From: Glacieibacterium sp965200405
Lineage (GTDB): Bacteria > Pseudomonadota > Alphaproteobacteria > Sphingomonadales > Sphingomonadaceae
NCBI RefSeq assembly: GCF_965200405.1
Contig: NZ_OZ241356.1
Coordinates: forward strand, 2,170,001-2,234,000
Direction of reading: 5' to 3'
DNA: 64,000 nt
Shown here: one piece after another, positions 1 through 7,980 of the stretch
How the letters are laid out: every line of letters starts with the position of its first letter
Position numbering within the stretch: the stretch's first letter is position 1
Made by a program: the position numbers and the translations under genes
Notes under the pieces: generated by a model
Told to the model about the DNA's origin: nothing
Databases searched by the model: none
The model's input: the letters and a program-made list of their open reading frames with translations, nothing else

Positions 1-2
1 CC

Positions 3-872
3 GCAGCCGGGGTCAACCGGCCCGACGTGCTGCAGCGGCTGGGCCTGTACCCGATGCCGCCCGGCGCGCCCTCGATCCCCGGGCTGGAAGTCTCGGGCGA
101 GATCGTCACCGGCAGCGGGCGCTGGCAGCCGGGCGACAAGGTCTGCGCGCTGATCGCGGGCGGCGGCTATGCCGAATATGCGGTCGCCCCGGCCGGGCAG
201 TGCCTGCCGGTCCCCGAGGGCGTGAGCCTGGTCGATGCGGCGGGATTGCCCGAGACGTATTTCACCGTCTGGTCGAACCTGTTCCAGCGCGGCGCCGCGG
301 CAGCGGGCGAGACGGCGCTGGTCCACGGCGGCACCAGCGGCATCGGCGTCACCGCCATCCTGTTGTCCAAGGCGCTGGGATTGCAGGTCATCGTCACGGC
401 GGGCTCGGCGGCGAAGTGCGCGGCGGCGCTGGCGCTCGGGGCGGATCACGCGATCGATTACAAGGCGCAGGACTTCGTCGCCGAGGTGGCGCGGATCACC
501 GGCGGCAAGGGCGTCGAGGTCGTGCTCGACATGGTCGGCGGCGATTACATCCCGCGCAATATTGCCAGCCTCGCCGACGAAGGGCGCCACGTCTCGATCG
601 CCCTGCAGCGCGGCCCCAAAGTCGAGGTCAATTTCGGCGACGTGATGCGCAAGCGGCTGCACCTGAGCGGCTCGATGCTGCGCTCGCGCCCCGTAGCGTT
701 CAAGGCGGCGGTCGCGGCGGAGCTGGAGCGCGTCGCATGGCCGCTGTTCGCCGACGGCCAGCTGCACGCCGTGACCGACAAGGTCTACCCGCTCGCGGAG
801 GCCGCGGACGCCCACCGCCGCATGGAGGCGGGCGACCATGTCGGCAAGATCCTGCTTACAATGACGTCCTGA
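3..872 (+). CDS. NAD(P)H:quinone oxidoreductase, zeta-crystallin/MDR type (5' end cut by window)
   Basis: Medium-chain dehydrogenase/reductase that would reduce quinones or related enones with NAD(P)H in the cytosol. The frame is open to the window edge and already reads AAGVNRPDVLQRL, a segment that lies about 40 residues into this family, so the true start is upstream. The Rossmann part shows a nucleotide loop of the form VHGGTSGIGV near residue 105, followed by ALGADHAIDYK and GGKGVEVVLDMVGG, both standard for zeta-crystallin-like quinone reductases. The zinc-binding cysteines of alcohol dehydrogenases are absent, as expected. The 3' end overlaps the convergent kynA by 17 bp. The substrate cannot be predicted. 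Confidence 0.9.
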   Translation, partial: AAGVNRPDVLQRLGLYPMPPGAPSIPGLEVSGEIVTGSGRWQPGDKVCALIAGGGYAEYAVAPAGQCLPVPEGVSLVDAAGLPETYFTVWSNLFQRGAAAAGETALVHGGTSGIGVTAILLSKALGLQVIVTAGSAAKCAAALALGADHAIDYKAQDFVAEVARITGGKGVEVVLDMVGGDYIPRNIASLADEGRHVSIALQRGPKVEVNFGDVMRKRLHLSGSMLRSRPVAFKAAVAAELERVAWPLFADGQLHAVTDKVYPLAEAADAHRRMEAGDHVGKILLTMTS

Positions 873-1653
873 CCTTGAGCAGCTCGGGGAAGAACGACTT
901 GTCGAGCGCCTCGACGAGGTAGGAGACGCCGCCGGTGCCGCCGGTGCCGTGCTTGTAGCCGATGATGCGCTCGACGGTTTTCATATGGGCGAAGCGCCAC
1001 TGCTGGAAACGGAACTCGAGGTCGACGAGTTTCTCGGCCAGCTCGTACAGGTCCCAGTAGCGCTCGGGCTCGCGGTACACAGCCAGCCATGCCGCCTCGA
1101 CCGCCGGGTCGGCGCGGTGTGGCTGGGCGAAGTCGCGCTCCGCCTTAACGGGGAAGCCGCGGCGGGCGAGCAGGCGCAGGCATTCGTCGTAAAGGCTTGG
1201 CGAGGCATGCACGGCGAGCAGGTGGGCGTGGACCGCGGGGTCGCTCTCGTGAACGTCGAGGACCGCGCCGCCCTTGTTGCCGAGCAGGAACTCCAGCTCG
1301 CGGTACTGGTACGACTGAAACCCGCTGCTCTGACCCAAGCTGGGGCGGAAGGCGTTGTAGTCGCTGGGGGTCATCGTCGCGAGCACGTCCCAGCTCTGGA
1401 TCAGCTGGGTCTGGATGCGGCTGACCCGGGCGATCATCTTGAAGGCGCCGCCAAGGTTGTCGGCGGCGATACAGGCGCGCGCGGCGGACAGCTCATGGAT
1501 CGACAGCTTCATCCACAGCTCCGACGCCTGGTGGATGACTATGAACAGCAGCTCGTCATGGCTGGCGGAGCGCGGGTGCTGGGCGGCGAGCAGCTTGTCT
1601 AGGCCGAGGTAGTCGCCGTAGCTGAGGTCGGGCCGCTGGTGCGCGCCGGTCAT
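856..1653 (-). CDS. kynA: tryptophan 2,3-dioxygenase
   Basis: Haem enzyme that opens the indole ring of L-tryptophan to N-formylkynurenine, the first step of the kynurenine pathway. The 265-residue product fits bacterial TDOs. It contains LSYGDYLGLDKLL near the N-terminus, HDELLFIVIHQASELWMKL, and a C-terminal FAHMKTVERIIGYKHGTGGT carrying the expected proximal haem histidine and substrate loop. I chose the ATG at 1653 because it overlaps the kynU stop as ATGA, which implies translational coupling; an open frame continues further upstream but lies inside kynU. The gene is convergent with, and overlaps, the quinone oxidoreductase. A kynurenine formamidase (kynB) is not next to it. Confidence 0.96.
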   Translation of the reverse strand: MTGAHQRPDLSYGDYLGLDKLLAAQHPRSASHDELLFIVIHQASELWMKLSIHELSAARACIAADNLGGAFKMIARVSRIQTQLIQSWDVLATMTPSDYNAFRPSLGQSSGFQSYQYRELEFLLGNKGGAVLDVHESDPAVHAHLLAVHASPSLYDECLRLLARRGFPVKAERDFAQPHRADPAVEAAWLAVYREPERYWDLYELAEKLVDLEFRFQQWRFAHMKTVERIIGYKHGTGGTGGVSYLVEALDKSFFPELLKVRTSL

Positions 1654-2885
1654 GTCACGGCCCGCCGCTTCTGATGCTGCGCGTCCTTCCACTCCCCCGA
1701 TTGCATGACGGCCGCCAGCACGGAGACGGCCTGCCAGACGTCGATGTTGCGCACGTACAGCGCTGGAAAGCCGAAGCGCAGGATGTCGGGCGCGCGGAAG
1801 TCGCCGATGACGCCGCGGCCGATCAGCGCCTGCATGATGGCATAGGCGGACGCGTGCGACAGGCTGACCTGGGCGCCGCGGCCGTCGCGTGGGCAGGCGA
1901 TGCCGAACTCCGGGCAGCGCTGCTCGACCAGCGTGATGAACAGGTCGCCGAGCGCGCGCGACTTGGCCGCCGCCGCAGCCATGTCGACTCCGTCGAAGGT
2001 CGCGACCCCGGCGCCGAGTGCCGCCATGCCGATCACCGGCGGGGTGCCCGACAGTAGGCGCCTGACCCCGGGGCCGGCGCGATAGTCGCCCTCGAACGCG
2101 AAGGGTGCGGCATGGCCCATCCACCCTGACAGCGGCTGCTCGAACTGGCCGTGGTGGCGCGCTGCGACATAGGCGTAGGCGGGTGCGCCCGGGCCGCCGT
2201 TCAGGAATTTATAGCCGCAGCCCAGCGCCATGTCGGCCTGTGCCGCGCCGAGATCGACCTCGACCGCGCCCGCCGAGTGGCTGAGGTCCCAGCATGCCAG
2301 CGCGCCCGCCGCATGAGCCGCTGCGGTCAGCGCCGCCATGTCGTGGACGCGCCCGCTGCGATAATGCGTGTGGATCAGCATCAACAGTGCGACATCGTCA
2401 CCCAGCGCGCCCAGAATGCCGTCGCTCGGCACAACCCGCAGCTCCGCGCCGCCAAGCTGGGCAAGTCCCTGCAACATATACAGGTCGGTCGGGAAGTTGT
2501 CCGCCTCCGCCACGATCACCTTGCGGCCCGGGCGCATCCGCAGCGCCGCAGCGGCCAGCTTGAAGACGTTGATCGAGGTCGAGTCGGTGACGATCACCTC
2601 GTCCGCCCGTCCGCCGATCAGCCGCGCGATCTTGCCGCCGACCTTGGCCGGCTGGTCGATCCAGCCCGCGCCGCCCTCGGCCGGCGAGTTCCAGCTGCGG
2701 ATCAGCCCCTCGCCCCATTCGCGCGTGATCGTGTCGCTCACCCGGGTCGCGGTGCGCCGGGGCAGGGCGCCCAGCGAGTTGCCGTCGAGGTAGGTCACCC
2801 CCTCCGGAATAGTGAAGCGGGCACGGGCGAAGGCCAGCGGATCGGCGGCGTCGAGCGCCAGCGTATCGTCTCGGGTGATGGTCAT
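1650..2885 (-). CDS. kynU: kynureninase
   Basis: PLP enzyme that cleaves kynurenine (or 3-hydroxykynurenine) to anthranilate (or 3-hydroxyanthranilate) and alanine. The 411-residue length is normal. YLDGNSLGALP near residue 32 is the family's N-terminal signature. DLSHSAGA at 200-207 supplies the PLP-ring aspartate, and CGYKFLNGGPGAPAY contains the Schiff-base lysine (K226). It is the first gene of a two-gene operon with kynA, joined by an ATGA overlap. The 110-bp gap to the divergent trcR must hold the promoters of both. No operator was recognised. Confidence 0.96.
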   Translation of the reverse strand: MTITRDDTLALDAADPLAFARARFTIPEGVTYLDGNSLGALPRRTATRVSDTITREWGEGLIRSWNSPAEGGAGWIDQPAKVGGKIARLIGGRADEVIVTDSTSINVFKLAAAALRMRPGRKVIVAEADNFPTDLYMLQGLAQLGGAELRVVPSDGILGALGDDVALLMLIHTHYRSGRVHDMAALTAAAHAAGALACWDLSHSAGAVEVDLGAAQADMALGCGYKFLNGGPGAPAYAYVAARHHGQFEQPLSGWMGHAAPFAFEGDYRAGPGVRRLLSGTPPVIGMAALGAGVATFDGVDMAAAAAKSRALGDLFITLVEQRCPEFGIACPRDGRGAQVSLSHASAYAIMQALIGRGVIGDFRAPDILRFGFPALYVRNIDVWQAVSVLAAVMQSGEWKDAQHQKRRAVT

Positions 2886-2995
2886 TTCGCTCCACTATCA
2901 CCGAACTTTGCTTGATAATACCGTGGCGGGCGACTACATCGAAGGCTTGCAGCCGTCCCGCGAGGGGCGGCTGTTCCTATTTTGGAAGCACCGCC

Positions 2996-3676
2996 ATGAC
3001 CCCATTGATGCCGCACGCTACCGCCGCCTGGCTGGTCGACAACACTGCCCTGACGTTCCAGCAGATCGCCGAGTTCTGCGGTTTGCACATCCTGGAAATC
3101 CAGGCGATCGCCGACGACACCGCGGCGACCAAGCTGACCGGCCGCGACCCGATCCGCTCCAACGAGCTGACCCAGGCCGAGATCGACCGCTGCGCCGCCG
3201 ACCCGACCGCGCGCCTCAAGCTGGAGAAGCAGCCCGAGCAGATGCGCCGCACCAAGGGCCCGCGCTACACCCCGGTCAGCAAGCGCCAGGACAAGCCCGA
3301 CGGCATCTTCTGGATCGTTCGCAATCACCCCGAGATCACCGACAACCAGATCTCCAAGCTGATCGGCACGACCAAGGACACGATCGCCAAGATCCGCGAC
3401 AAGAGCCATTGGAACATCGCCAACATCACTGCGAAGGACCCGGTCACGCTTGGCCTGACGACCCAGCGCGAGATGGACGCGCTGGTCGCCGCCGCCGCCA
3501 AGAAGGCCGGCATCGAGATCGTCGTCGACGAAGGCAAGTTCAACGACGACCGCGCCGCGATGATCGACCAGCTCAACGCCGAGCGCGTCCAGGCTGCCTA
3601 TGTCGCCGAGCACGGCCCGGCGCCGACGGAAGTCGGGACCGCGCAGCAGCAAGGGGATGCGCTTTTCCGGCGCTAG
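2996..3676 (+). CDS. trcR: cell cycle transcriptional regulator TrcR (DUF1013)
   Basis: 226-residue protein of the alphaproteobacterial DUF1013/TrcR family, described as cell-cycle-linked transcription regulators. The start MTPLMPHATAAWLVDNTALT and the following FQQIAEFCGLHILEIQAIAD read as a helix-turn-helix-like region. A second conserved block, WIVRNHPEITDNQISKLIGT, lies near residue 105 and is also HTH-like. An in-frame upstream extension (from 2912) is poor in family-like sequence, so the internal ATG was preferred. It is divergent from kynU. Its DNA targets cannot be inferred here. Confidence 0.88.
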   Translation: MTPLMPHATAAWLVDNTALTFQQIAEFCGLHILEIQAIADDTAATKLTGRDPIRSNELTQAEIDRCAADPTARLKLEKQPEQMRRTKGPRYTPVSKRQDKPDGIFWIVRNHPEITDNQISKLIGTTKDTIAKIRDKSHWNIANITAKDPVTLGLTTQREMDALVAAAAKKAGIEIVVDEGKFNDDRAAMIDQLNAERVQAAYVAEHGPAPTEVGTAQQQGDALFRR

Positions 3677-3741
3677 CGCGGCTGCAAGCAGCTCGGAGAA
3701 CGCTCCTCAGCGTTCACTGAGCAGCGCGCAGACTCGCGCAA

Positions 3742-3810
3742 GCCCGGCCGGCGGGTGAGCGCAACTTCCGCGCTCAACCCGTCCGACGGCGTGGCTTTGC
3801 CACGACGCCT
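3742..3810. repeat. REP-like palindromic intergenic repeat, copy A
   Basis: This GC-rich stretch between trcR and the GDSL gene folds into two hairpins. One is GGGTGAGCGC/GCGCTCAACCC. The other is GGCGTGGC-TTT-GCCACGACGCC. Apart from a 17-base palindromic insertion (AGCGC...GCGCT), it aligns closely with the intergenic sequence at 58389-58443. Two related copies far apart in non-coding DNA suggest a dispersed extragenic palindrome family. It lies 3' of two convergent genes and may also help terminate transcription. Confidence 0.55.
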
Positions 3811-3841
3811 TTCCTACTTATCCCCCCGACGCCCGCGCGCG

Positions 3842-4783
3842 TCAGGCCGCTTGCAGCCGCGCCCGCCGCCGCATCGCCGTCCCGACCAGTCCGAACCCCG
3901 CGATCATCAGCGCCCAGGTCCCCGGCTCCGGCACGAAGCCCGCGGCATCGTATACGCTGCGGTACAGCGCCGCCTGGATCGACGCGATCGGGTGGGTGTT
4001 GTCCACCGTCGTGAAGCCGTCGCAGTTGATCCGCCCGTTCACCGGCGTCCGGTGATCGAAGCACGCCCCCGCCTCGGTAAACGGCGCGACCCCGAATGCC
4101 ACCGGATCGGCGGCAAGCTGGCCGAGGAAGTTCTGGTAGCTGAAGCGGATCAACTGGGTGCCGCCCAGTGTCGGCTCCAGCATGTCGAGCCCGGCCTGTA
4201 GCTGCGTTTCCAGCGCGAAGCCGACGGGCGTGGTGTTGGGCACGCCGGTAACCAGGATCCGGGTTGCGCCCAGGCTGCTCAGCGTCTGCACGGCACTTGT
4301 CATTCGCTCCACAAAGGCCGCGCTGTACGTCGCCGCCGTATAGCTGCCGATATTGCCGGACTGCAGCCCGAAAACGTCGTTGCCGCCCATGTTGATGACA
4401 TAGAGCGCCTTGGTATCGACGGCATGGCTGCCGAGATAAATGCCGAGCTGCGCCCCCAGGTCGGGGATGAAGTCACCGGTATCGACCGCGCGGGCACCGC
4501 CGATGGCATAGTTGGTGCCGCTGCCCGCGAGAGCAGGGGACTGGAAGCTGCCGTAGAAGCGCCGGTTGAGCAGGTCGGTGTAGTCGGGGCCGTTGGTGAA
4601 GCGTCCCTGGAAATAACCCTTCGAAGCGGGCGTGAACTGGTCGCTGCCGACAAGTGCCTTGAGGTTGCCGGCGTCGACCAGGCTGTCGCCGAAGACGATG
4701 AGCTGGCTGGGCTTTTGCGTTGCCATCGCCGGCGCTGCGGCGAGCAGGGCAAGGGCAGTGAACGCGGTGCGACGCGACGGCAT
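3842..4783 (-). CDS. SGNH/GDSL-family esterase with PEPxxWA-CTERM sorting tail
   Basis: Exported esterase/lipase-like protein of 313 residues. A signal peptide covers roughly residues 1-21 (TALALLAAAPAMA). The GDSL catalytic core is visible: FGDSLVDAGN (block I serine near residue 34), GGNDVFG (block III) and DNTHPI near the C-terminus (block V Asp and His). The last 30 residues are a PEP-CTERM tail: PEPGTWALMIAGFGLVG, a membrane-spanning segment, then an RRRAR basic end. Such tails are cleaved by an exosortase, often in exopolysaccharide-producing bacteria; no exosortase gene lies in this window. Divergent from the PEP-CTERM gene at 5377, sharing a regulatory region. The substrate is unknown. 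Confidence 0.87.
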   Translation of the reverse strand: MPSRRTAFTALALLAAAPAMATQKPSQLIVFGDSLVDAGNLKALVGSDQFTPASKGYFQGRFTNGPDYTDLLNRRFYGSFQSPALAGSGTNYAIGGARAVDTGDFIPDLGAQLGIYLGSHAVDTKALYVINMGGNDVFGLQSGNIGSYTAATYSAAFVERMTSAVQTLSSLGATRILVTGVPNTTPVGFALETQLQAGLDMLEPTLGGTQLIRFSYQNFLGQLAADPVAFGVAPFTEAGACFDHRTPVNGRINCDGFTTVDNTHPIASIQAALYRSVYDAAGFVPEPGTWALMIAGFGLVGTAMRRRARLQAA

Positions 4784-4911
4784 GACGGATCTCCCTGGGC
4801 TGGCGGCCTGGTGCCGCCTTGGTTCGAAGCTAGGCTGCAGCTAAGGCGCCGACAATAACTATTACGCATGCGTTAATACGGAAAACATTGCCCGAACCGG
4901 CGTGCGCAGTT

Positions 4912-4925
4912 GCAACCGTGGCGCC
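4912..4925 (-). promoter_or_regulatory. candidate sigma-54 promoter for the GDSL/PEP-CTERM gene
   Basis: Read on the minus strand, AGGCGCCACGGTTGCA has the GG-N10-GC spacing of -24/-12 elements and a perfect TTGCA -12 block; the -24 block keeps only GGC. It lies about 130 bp upstream of the GDSL start codon, with the palindrome at 5021-5038 about 100 bp further upstream. GG-N10-GC is common by chance in GC-rich DNA, so this site rests on its arrangement with the stronger site at 5082. Confidence 0.35.
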
Positions 4926-5020
4926 TCGATGCGGCGCCGGCCCGTAGGGTCTGCGCAGCCTGGACGACCTGGCCGTGGGCGCCAGGCGGGATACCCTCAG
5001 ATTGGTGCCTCAACGCGAAA

Positions 5021-5038
5021 CTGTAAGGTTGAGCTTAC
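5021..5038. promoter_or_regulatory. palindromic operator between divergent PEP-CTERM genes
   Basis: TGTAAGGTTGAGCTTACA is a 6-bp inverted repeat with a 6-base spacer. It sits between two opposed sigma-54-like promoters, as an enhancer site for an NtrC-type activator would. A related TGTAA-N7-TTACA palindrome occurs at 19035-19051 upstream of another PEP-CTERM gene. PEP-CTERM/exosortase clusters often encode the NtrC-family regulator PrsR; that PrsR binds here is inference. Confidence 0.45.
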
Positions 5039-5081
5039 AATCCGAAGACCTGCCTCACACCTTATCGAAGGGTAAAGGTCA

Positions 5082-5098
5082 TGGCATGATCGTTGCAT
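5082..5098 (+). promoter_or_regulatory. sigma-54 (-24/-12) promoter upstream of PEP-CTERM gene
   Basis: ATGGCATGATCGTTGCAT matches the RpoN consensus TGGCAC-N5-TTGCA closely, with exact GG-N10-GC spacing (GG at 5083-5084, GC at 5095-5096). Transcription would start near 5108, giving an unusually long leader of about 270 nt before the start codon at 5377. The leader contains an inverted repeat, AATTACC-N11-GGTAATT, at 5262-5286. Confidence 0.55.
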
Positions 5099-5376
5099 GT
5101 CAGAAACGTAACGGTTCTCAAGGAAGACTTAACAACCGCACGCGAGAACCTGAGCCGACAGGACAAGACTGCTTCCTCGTACCGATCGCGTTCGCGCGAT
5201 TGGTATGATGTAACTTACGAGCTTTTACAGTCCGACCAAGATTATTCGACAAGGTTTATACAATTACCGTTAGTGATTTGGTAATTACTGGCGTATGCAG
5301 ACTATCGAACGACTGTAGTTCAAATTAAATAACGTCATCACCCAGCCAATCTATTGCTGGAATCGGGGGAAATTGA
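5099..5376. other. AT-richer leader/intergenic stretch without a gene
   Basis: No coding frame here looks real. The stretch is clearly less GC-rich than the genes around it. It holds the inverted repeat AATTACC...GGTAATT (5262-5286) and ends in a purine-rich ribosome-binding site (GGGGGAAAT) just before the ATG at 5377. It is probably an untranslated leader downstream of the sigma-54-like promoter. Confidence 0.4.
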
Positions 5377-6177
5377 ATGAACATGATTAAATCGGCCCGT
5401 TGGGCCGGGCTTGCACTTGCATGCCTTGGATCCATCGCAGCGAATAGTGCATCGGCAGCGGTCGTGACGTTCAGCAACATCACCGGATCGTTCTTTGGTG
5501 GGCAGTTGCTCAGCCCGTCCTCGCCGGCAATCACCTATGCCGGCGGCGGCACCAGCAACACGAGCGCGTCATGGGGAACGCCTTCCGGTGCGGGCCAGTC
5601 CGGCTACACCTTCACGACGCCGAGCACGATCTCGGCGACGGCATTGCCTCCGGTGTCTTCGACAGCACTGATCTCGCTCGGGACGTTCCAGCACATCAAC
5701 TTTCCGATCAGCTCGGGAACGTCGATCACTGCGATGAAGCTGCTGTTCAGCGCCGACGTCGATATCGATGGATTGTCGATCGGCTCGCGGTCGTTCCTGT
5801 ACCAGTTCAGCCACGACGAGACGCCGAACAGCGCCGAGCCATGTGCCTATGGCGGTGCCAACAACCAGGGCGTCAACATCGATGGCTGTGCCGATCGCGT
5901 CAACGTCAACTTCATCTCGCAGTCGGACAGCTTCATGATCGACGGCGTTGCCTACACGCTCGACGTGACGGGCTTCGTCACCAACGGTACCGACCACGTC
6001 ACCAACTTCCTGACCCGCGAAGGCGCCGTCAACTCAGCCGAGATCGTCGGCCGACTGGCGCTGTTCACCGAAGCTGCCGCGGTTCCAGAGCCAGCCAGCT
6101 GGGCGTTGATGATCGGTGGCTTCGGCATGATCGGTGCCGTCGCCCGTCGCCGTCGCGACAGCCTCGCTACCGCCTAG
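5377..6177 (+). CDS. THxN-like PEPxxWA-CTERM surface protein
   Basis: Secreted protein of 266 residues with a signal peptide (cleavage near SASA-AVV, residue 28) and a C-terminal sorting tail of VPEPASWALMIGGFGMIG followed by ARRRRDS. The central block LGTFQHINFPI, then FLYQFSHDETPN and a Cys-containing CADRVNV segment, resembles the THxN family of PEP-CTERM proteins. The usual threonine-histidine-x-asparagine motif appears only loosely (FQHINF), so the family name is tentative. It is presumably exported, held by its tail, and released or anchored after exosortase cleavage. No catalytic residues are evident. Regulation is probably through the upstream sigma-54-like promoter. Confidence 0.87.
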   Translation: MNMIKSARWAGLALACLGSIAANSASAAVVTFSNITGSFFGGQLLSPSSPAITYAGGGTSNTSASWGTPSGAGQSGYTFTTPSTISATALPPVSSTALISLGTFQHINFPISSGTSITAMKLLFSADVDIDGLSIGSRSFLYQFSHDETPNSAEPCAYGGANNQGVNIDGCADRVNVNFISQSDSFMIDGVAYTLDVTGFVTNGTDHVTNFLTREGAVNSAEIVGRLALFTEAAAVPEPASWALMIGGFGMIGAVARRRRDSLATA

Positions 6178-6312
6178 TCGCGAAACGTTCGCCGGGATCG
6201 CCCGGCGAAGTGAACAGCGGGCGTGCCACGGCGCGCTCGCTGTTTTCATGTGCGTGAACCGGCGCGGCAGATCGAGCGCGGCGCCCGGTGCAGCGGTACA
6301 TCGACCGAAGCC

Positions 6313-6630
6313 TCAGCTGGCGCGGGTTAGGGCAATCGCCTTGGCGACGGAGATCGGGTGCTGGCCGAACTCGGTGCAATCGATTTCGAGGCCGGTCAGT
6401 GCCTGTGGCGAGATCGAGTAGACATACTCCATGACAGCGCCAAGCTTGCCCTGGAACAGCGGGCTATAGGTCATGTCGGTCGACCGGTTGCGGGGGTTGA
6501 CCGTAGCGAATTGGCTGAAATCGATGATACCCACGCGAGAACCTGACACAAACTTCGTGTCGGAGCCGATACTATTATAAGTCGTTCCACCGCAAGCACA
6601 ATCGCCGTAATTGAGGTCCGTAAGGGATTC
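6313..6630 (-). pseudogene. remnant of an unidentified gene
   Basis: The minus-strand frame is open from a TGA at 6631-6633 down to 6313, with protein-like composition: it begins around NYGDCACGGTTYNS, passes through GIIDFSQFATVNPRNRS and ends in PISVAKAIALTRAS. The first usable start codon (GTG at 6549, or ATG at 6474) lies inside this continuous block and has no ribosome-binding site. A different frame upstream (KLDVFLSIENPLR) also looks protein-like, as if a frameshift had split the gene. I read it as the 3' part of a decayed gene. I recognise no family; a short live gene from 6549 is possible. Confidence 0.35.
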
Positions 6631-6709
6631 TCAATACTTAAAAACACATCCAGCTTGGTACCGAACAGCACGGTTGGAGGTGCCGAAAGGTTCGACGGTC
6701 GGCACCACG

Positions 6710-6745
6710 AAAAAAGCCCGCCCGCCGGTCGGCGAGCGGGCTTTC
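6710..6745 (-). terminator. intrinsic terminator of the stress-protein operon
   Basis: On the minus strand, AAAGCCCGCTCGCCG pairs with CGGCGGGCGGGCTTT (one mismatch) and is followed by a T run, forming a strong hairpin. It lies just after the stop codon of the gene at 6763-7473. The stem ends in A/T on both sides, so it could work in both directions. Confidence 0.85.
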
Positions 6746-6762
6746 ATCGTCAGGCGATGATC

Positions 6763-7473
6763 TTAGACCGACGAATTGTGCCGGGTGACATCACGCTCGT
6801 TCTGGTCGCTGTACGCCGTCGCATTGGCATCGAAGCCGGTCCAGCCGGTGCTGCGATAGTCGGCACCGCGCGTCGTCGCGTCGACGGCGTTGTAGCGCTG
6901 CAGGACGGCATCCGCCTGCGTCACCAGCGAATCGTCGATGCGGGCGCTGACCAGCGTGCCACCGCGGCGAACACCCTCGGAGTAGACGTTGGCTTCCTCG
7001 TCGGAATGGCCGGCGTTCTTCAACGCGCCGACGATGCTGCCGGTCGCGCCGCCGCCTGCCGCGCCGATGCCGGCACCGGTGACTGCTGCGACCAGCCAGC
7101 CGGCGGCGACCACCGGGCCGAGGCCGGGGATCGCGAGCAGGCCGAGACCGGCGAGCAGGCCGCCGACGCCGCCGATCGCTGCGCCCGTCGAGACGCCGCG
7201 CGACACGTCACCGTGATCGTTGACGTCGGTCACGTCGTGGCTATGGCCCTCGTGGCCCGTCGTCGCGGCCGTATCGCTGCCGAAGACGCCGCCGGTCGTC
7301 GCGGCGCCGGTCGTGCCGGTGTCGCTGTCGTAGGCGCTGGTCGAGGCAGCGCTGTCGCCGCCGCTGGCAACGATGCTGATGTCGTCGCGATCGACGCCGA
7401 TGCTCTCCAGCTCGTGCGCGGCACGCTCGGCGTCGGCGCGGTTGTCGAACAGGCGGGTGATGGTCTTGGTCAT
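6763..7473 (-). CDS. YflT-like general stress protein with glycine-zipper membrane segment
   Basis: 236-residue protein. The N-terminus (TITRLFDNRADAERAAHELE, then DDISIVAS) matches the YflT/general-stress-protein-17M domain, in which an alpha/beta fold precedes a membrane or glycine-rich part. Residues about 95-150 are a Gly/Ala-rich hydrophobic region (GGLLAGLGLLAIPGLGPVV) resembling a glycine zipper. The C-terminal third (ARIDDSLVTQADAVL) resembles the second half of these proteins. A His/Asp-rich linker (HEGHSHD) lies before the zipper. It is the second gene of an operon, 23 bp after the PepSY-like gene, with a GGAGAT site 8 bases before the ATG. Exact role unknown; stress-related by family only. 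Confidence 0.78.
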   Translation of the reverse strand: MTKTITRLFDNRADAERAAHELESIGVDRDDISIVASGGDSAASTSAYDSDTGTTGAATTGGVFGSDTAATTGHEGHSHDVTDVNDHGDVSRGVSTGAAIGGVGGLLAGLGLLAIPGLGPVVAAGWLVAAVTGAGIGAAGGGATGSIVGALKNAGHSDEEANVYSEGVRRGGTLVSARIDDSLVTQADAVLQRYNAVDATTRGADYRSTGWTGFDANATAYSDQNERDVTRHNSSV

Positions 7474-7496
7474 GTCAAATCTCCAATGAATTCAGT

Positions 7497-7799
7497 CTAG
7501 CGAACCGAGACGTTGCCCTTGTAGTCGAGACCGACCGCGACCGACTTGCCGCCCTTCATCGCGGTGCCCTGCCAGACGCCATTGGCATCCTTGGCGAGAC
7601 CGGTGACGCCGGTGTAGCCCGCCTTCTGGATGCGCTTCATGGCCTGGTCCTGGGTGAAGGAGTTGGCACCCTTGGCCGATGGCGTGGTGTGGACGTCGCT
7701 GTTCTTGATCGCCGGGTTGTGCGAACCGGCCTGCTGCGCCGACGCTGCACCACCGATCATCATGGCTGCGACGGAAGCGGCGACTAGGATCGTCTTCAT
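7497..7799 (-). CDS. small exported PepSY-like protein
   Basis: 100-residue secreted protein. A signal peptide MKTILVAASVAAMMIGGAASA is followed by a compact domain with QDQAMKRIQKAGYTGVTGL and WQGTAMKGGKSVAVGLDYKG, which resembles PepSY repeats (inhibitory or structural periplasmic domains). The ATG at 7799 has AGGAGATCA upstream and gives a clean signal peptide; an in-frame upstream extension of 20 residues would bury the signal and was rejected. First gene of the operon with the YflT-like gene. Function unknown; periplasmic location inferred. Confidence 0.8.
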   Translation of the reverse strand: MKTILVAASVAAMMIGGAASAQQAGSHNPAIKNSDVHTTPSAKGANSFTQDQAMKRIQKAGYTGVTGLAKDANGVWQGTAMKGGKSVAVGLDYKGNVSVR

Positions 7800-7935
7800 G
7801 GAAATGATCTCCTCTTTTCCCAAGACCGCGCCAACGCCCGTGCCGCGGGTTGGTGGCATTCGGTAGGCCGGTTGTTTCGCGCTTGGTCCGTTTCACTGTG
7901 GACAGCCGCAGCGGGCGCGGGCTAGGGTGACGCTT

Positions 7936-7980
7936 ATGCTGCGCATCGCGTCCTTGCTGCTTCGACTTACGCGCCCTTAG
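7936..7980 (+). CDS. leuL: putative leu leader peptide (attenuator)
   Basis: A 14-codon ORF encodes MLRIASLLLRLTRP, with five leucines (codons CTG, TTG, CTG, CTT, CTT), including three in a row. It lies 92 bp before leuA and is preceded by AGGGTGA at a ribosome-binding distance. Its last codons form one arm of an 11-bp hairpin with 8016-8026. A leucine-rich peptide ahead of the first leucine-biosynthesis enzyme is the hallmark of ribosome-mediated attenuation. Its identity is inferred from position and composition, not homology. Confidence 0.65.
   Translation: MLRIASLLLRLTRP

Noticed and set aside
4815..4840. GGTTCGAAGC resembling a tRNA T-loop
   Set aside because: No acceptor, D- or anticodon stems can be formed around it.
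4975..5208. Possible 77-codon gene in the control region before the PEP-CTERM gene
   Set aside because: No ribosome-binding site, no protein-like pattern, and it overlaps the palindrome and sigma-54-like promoter.
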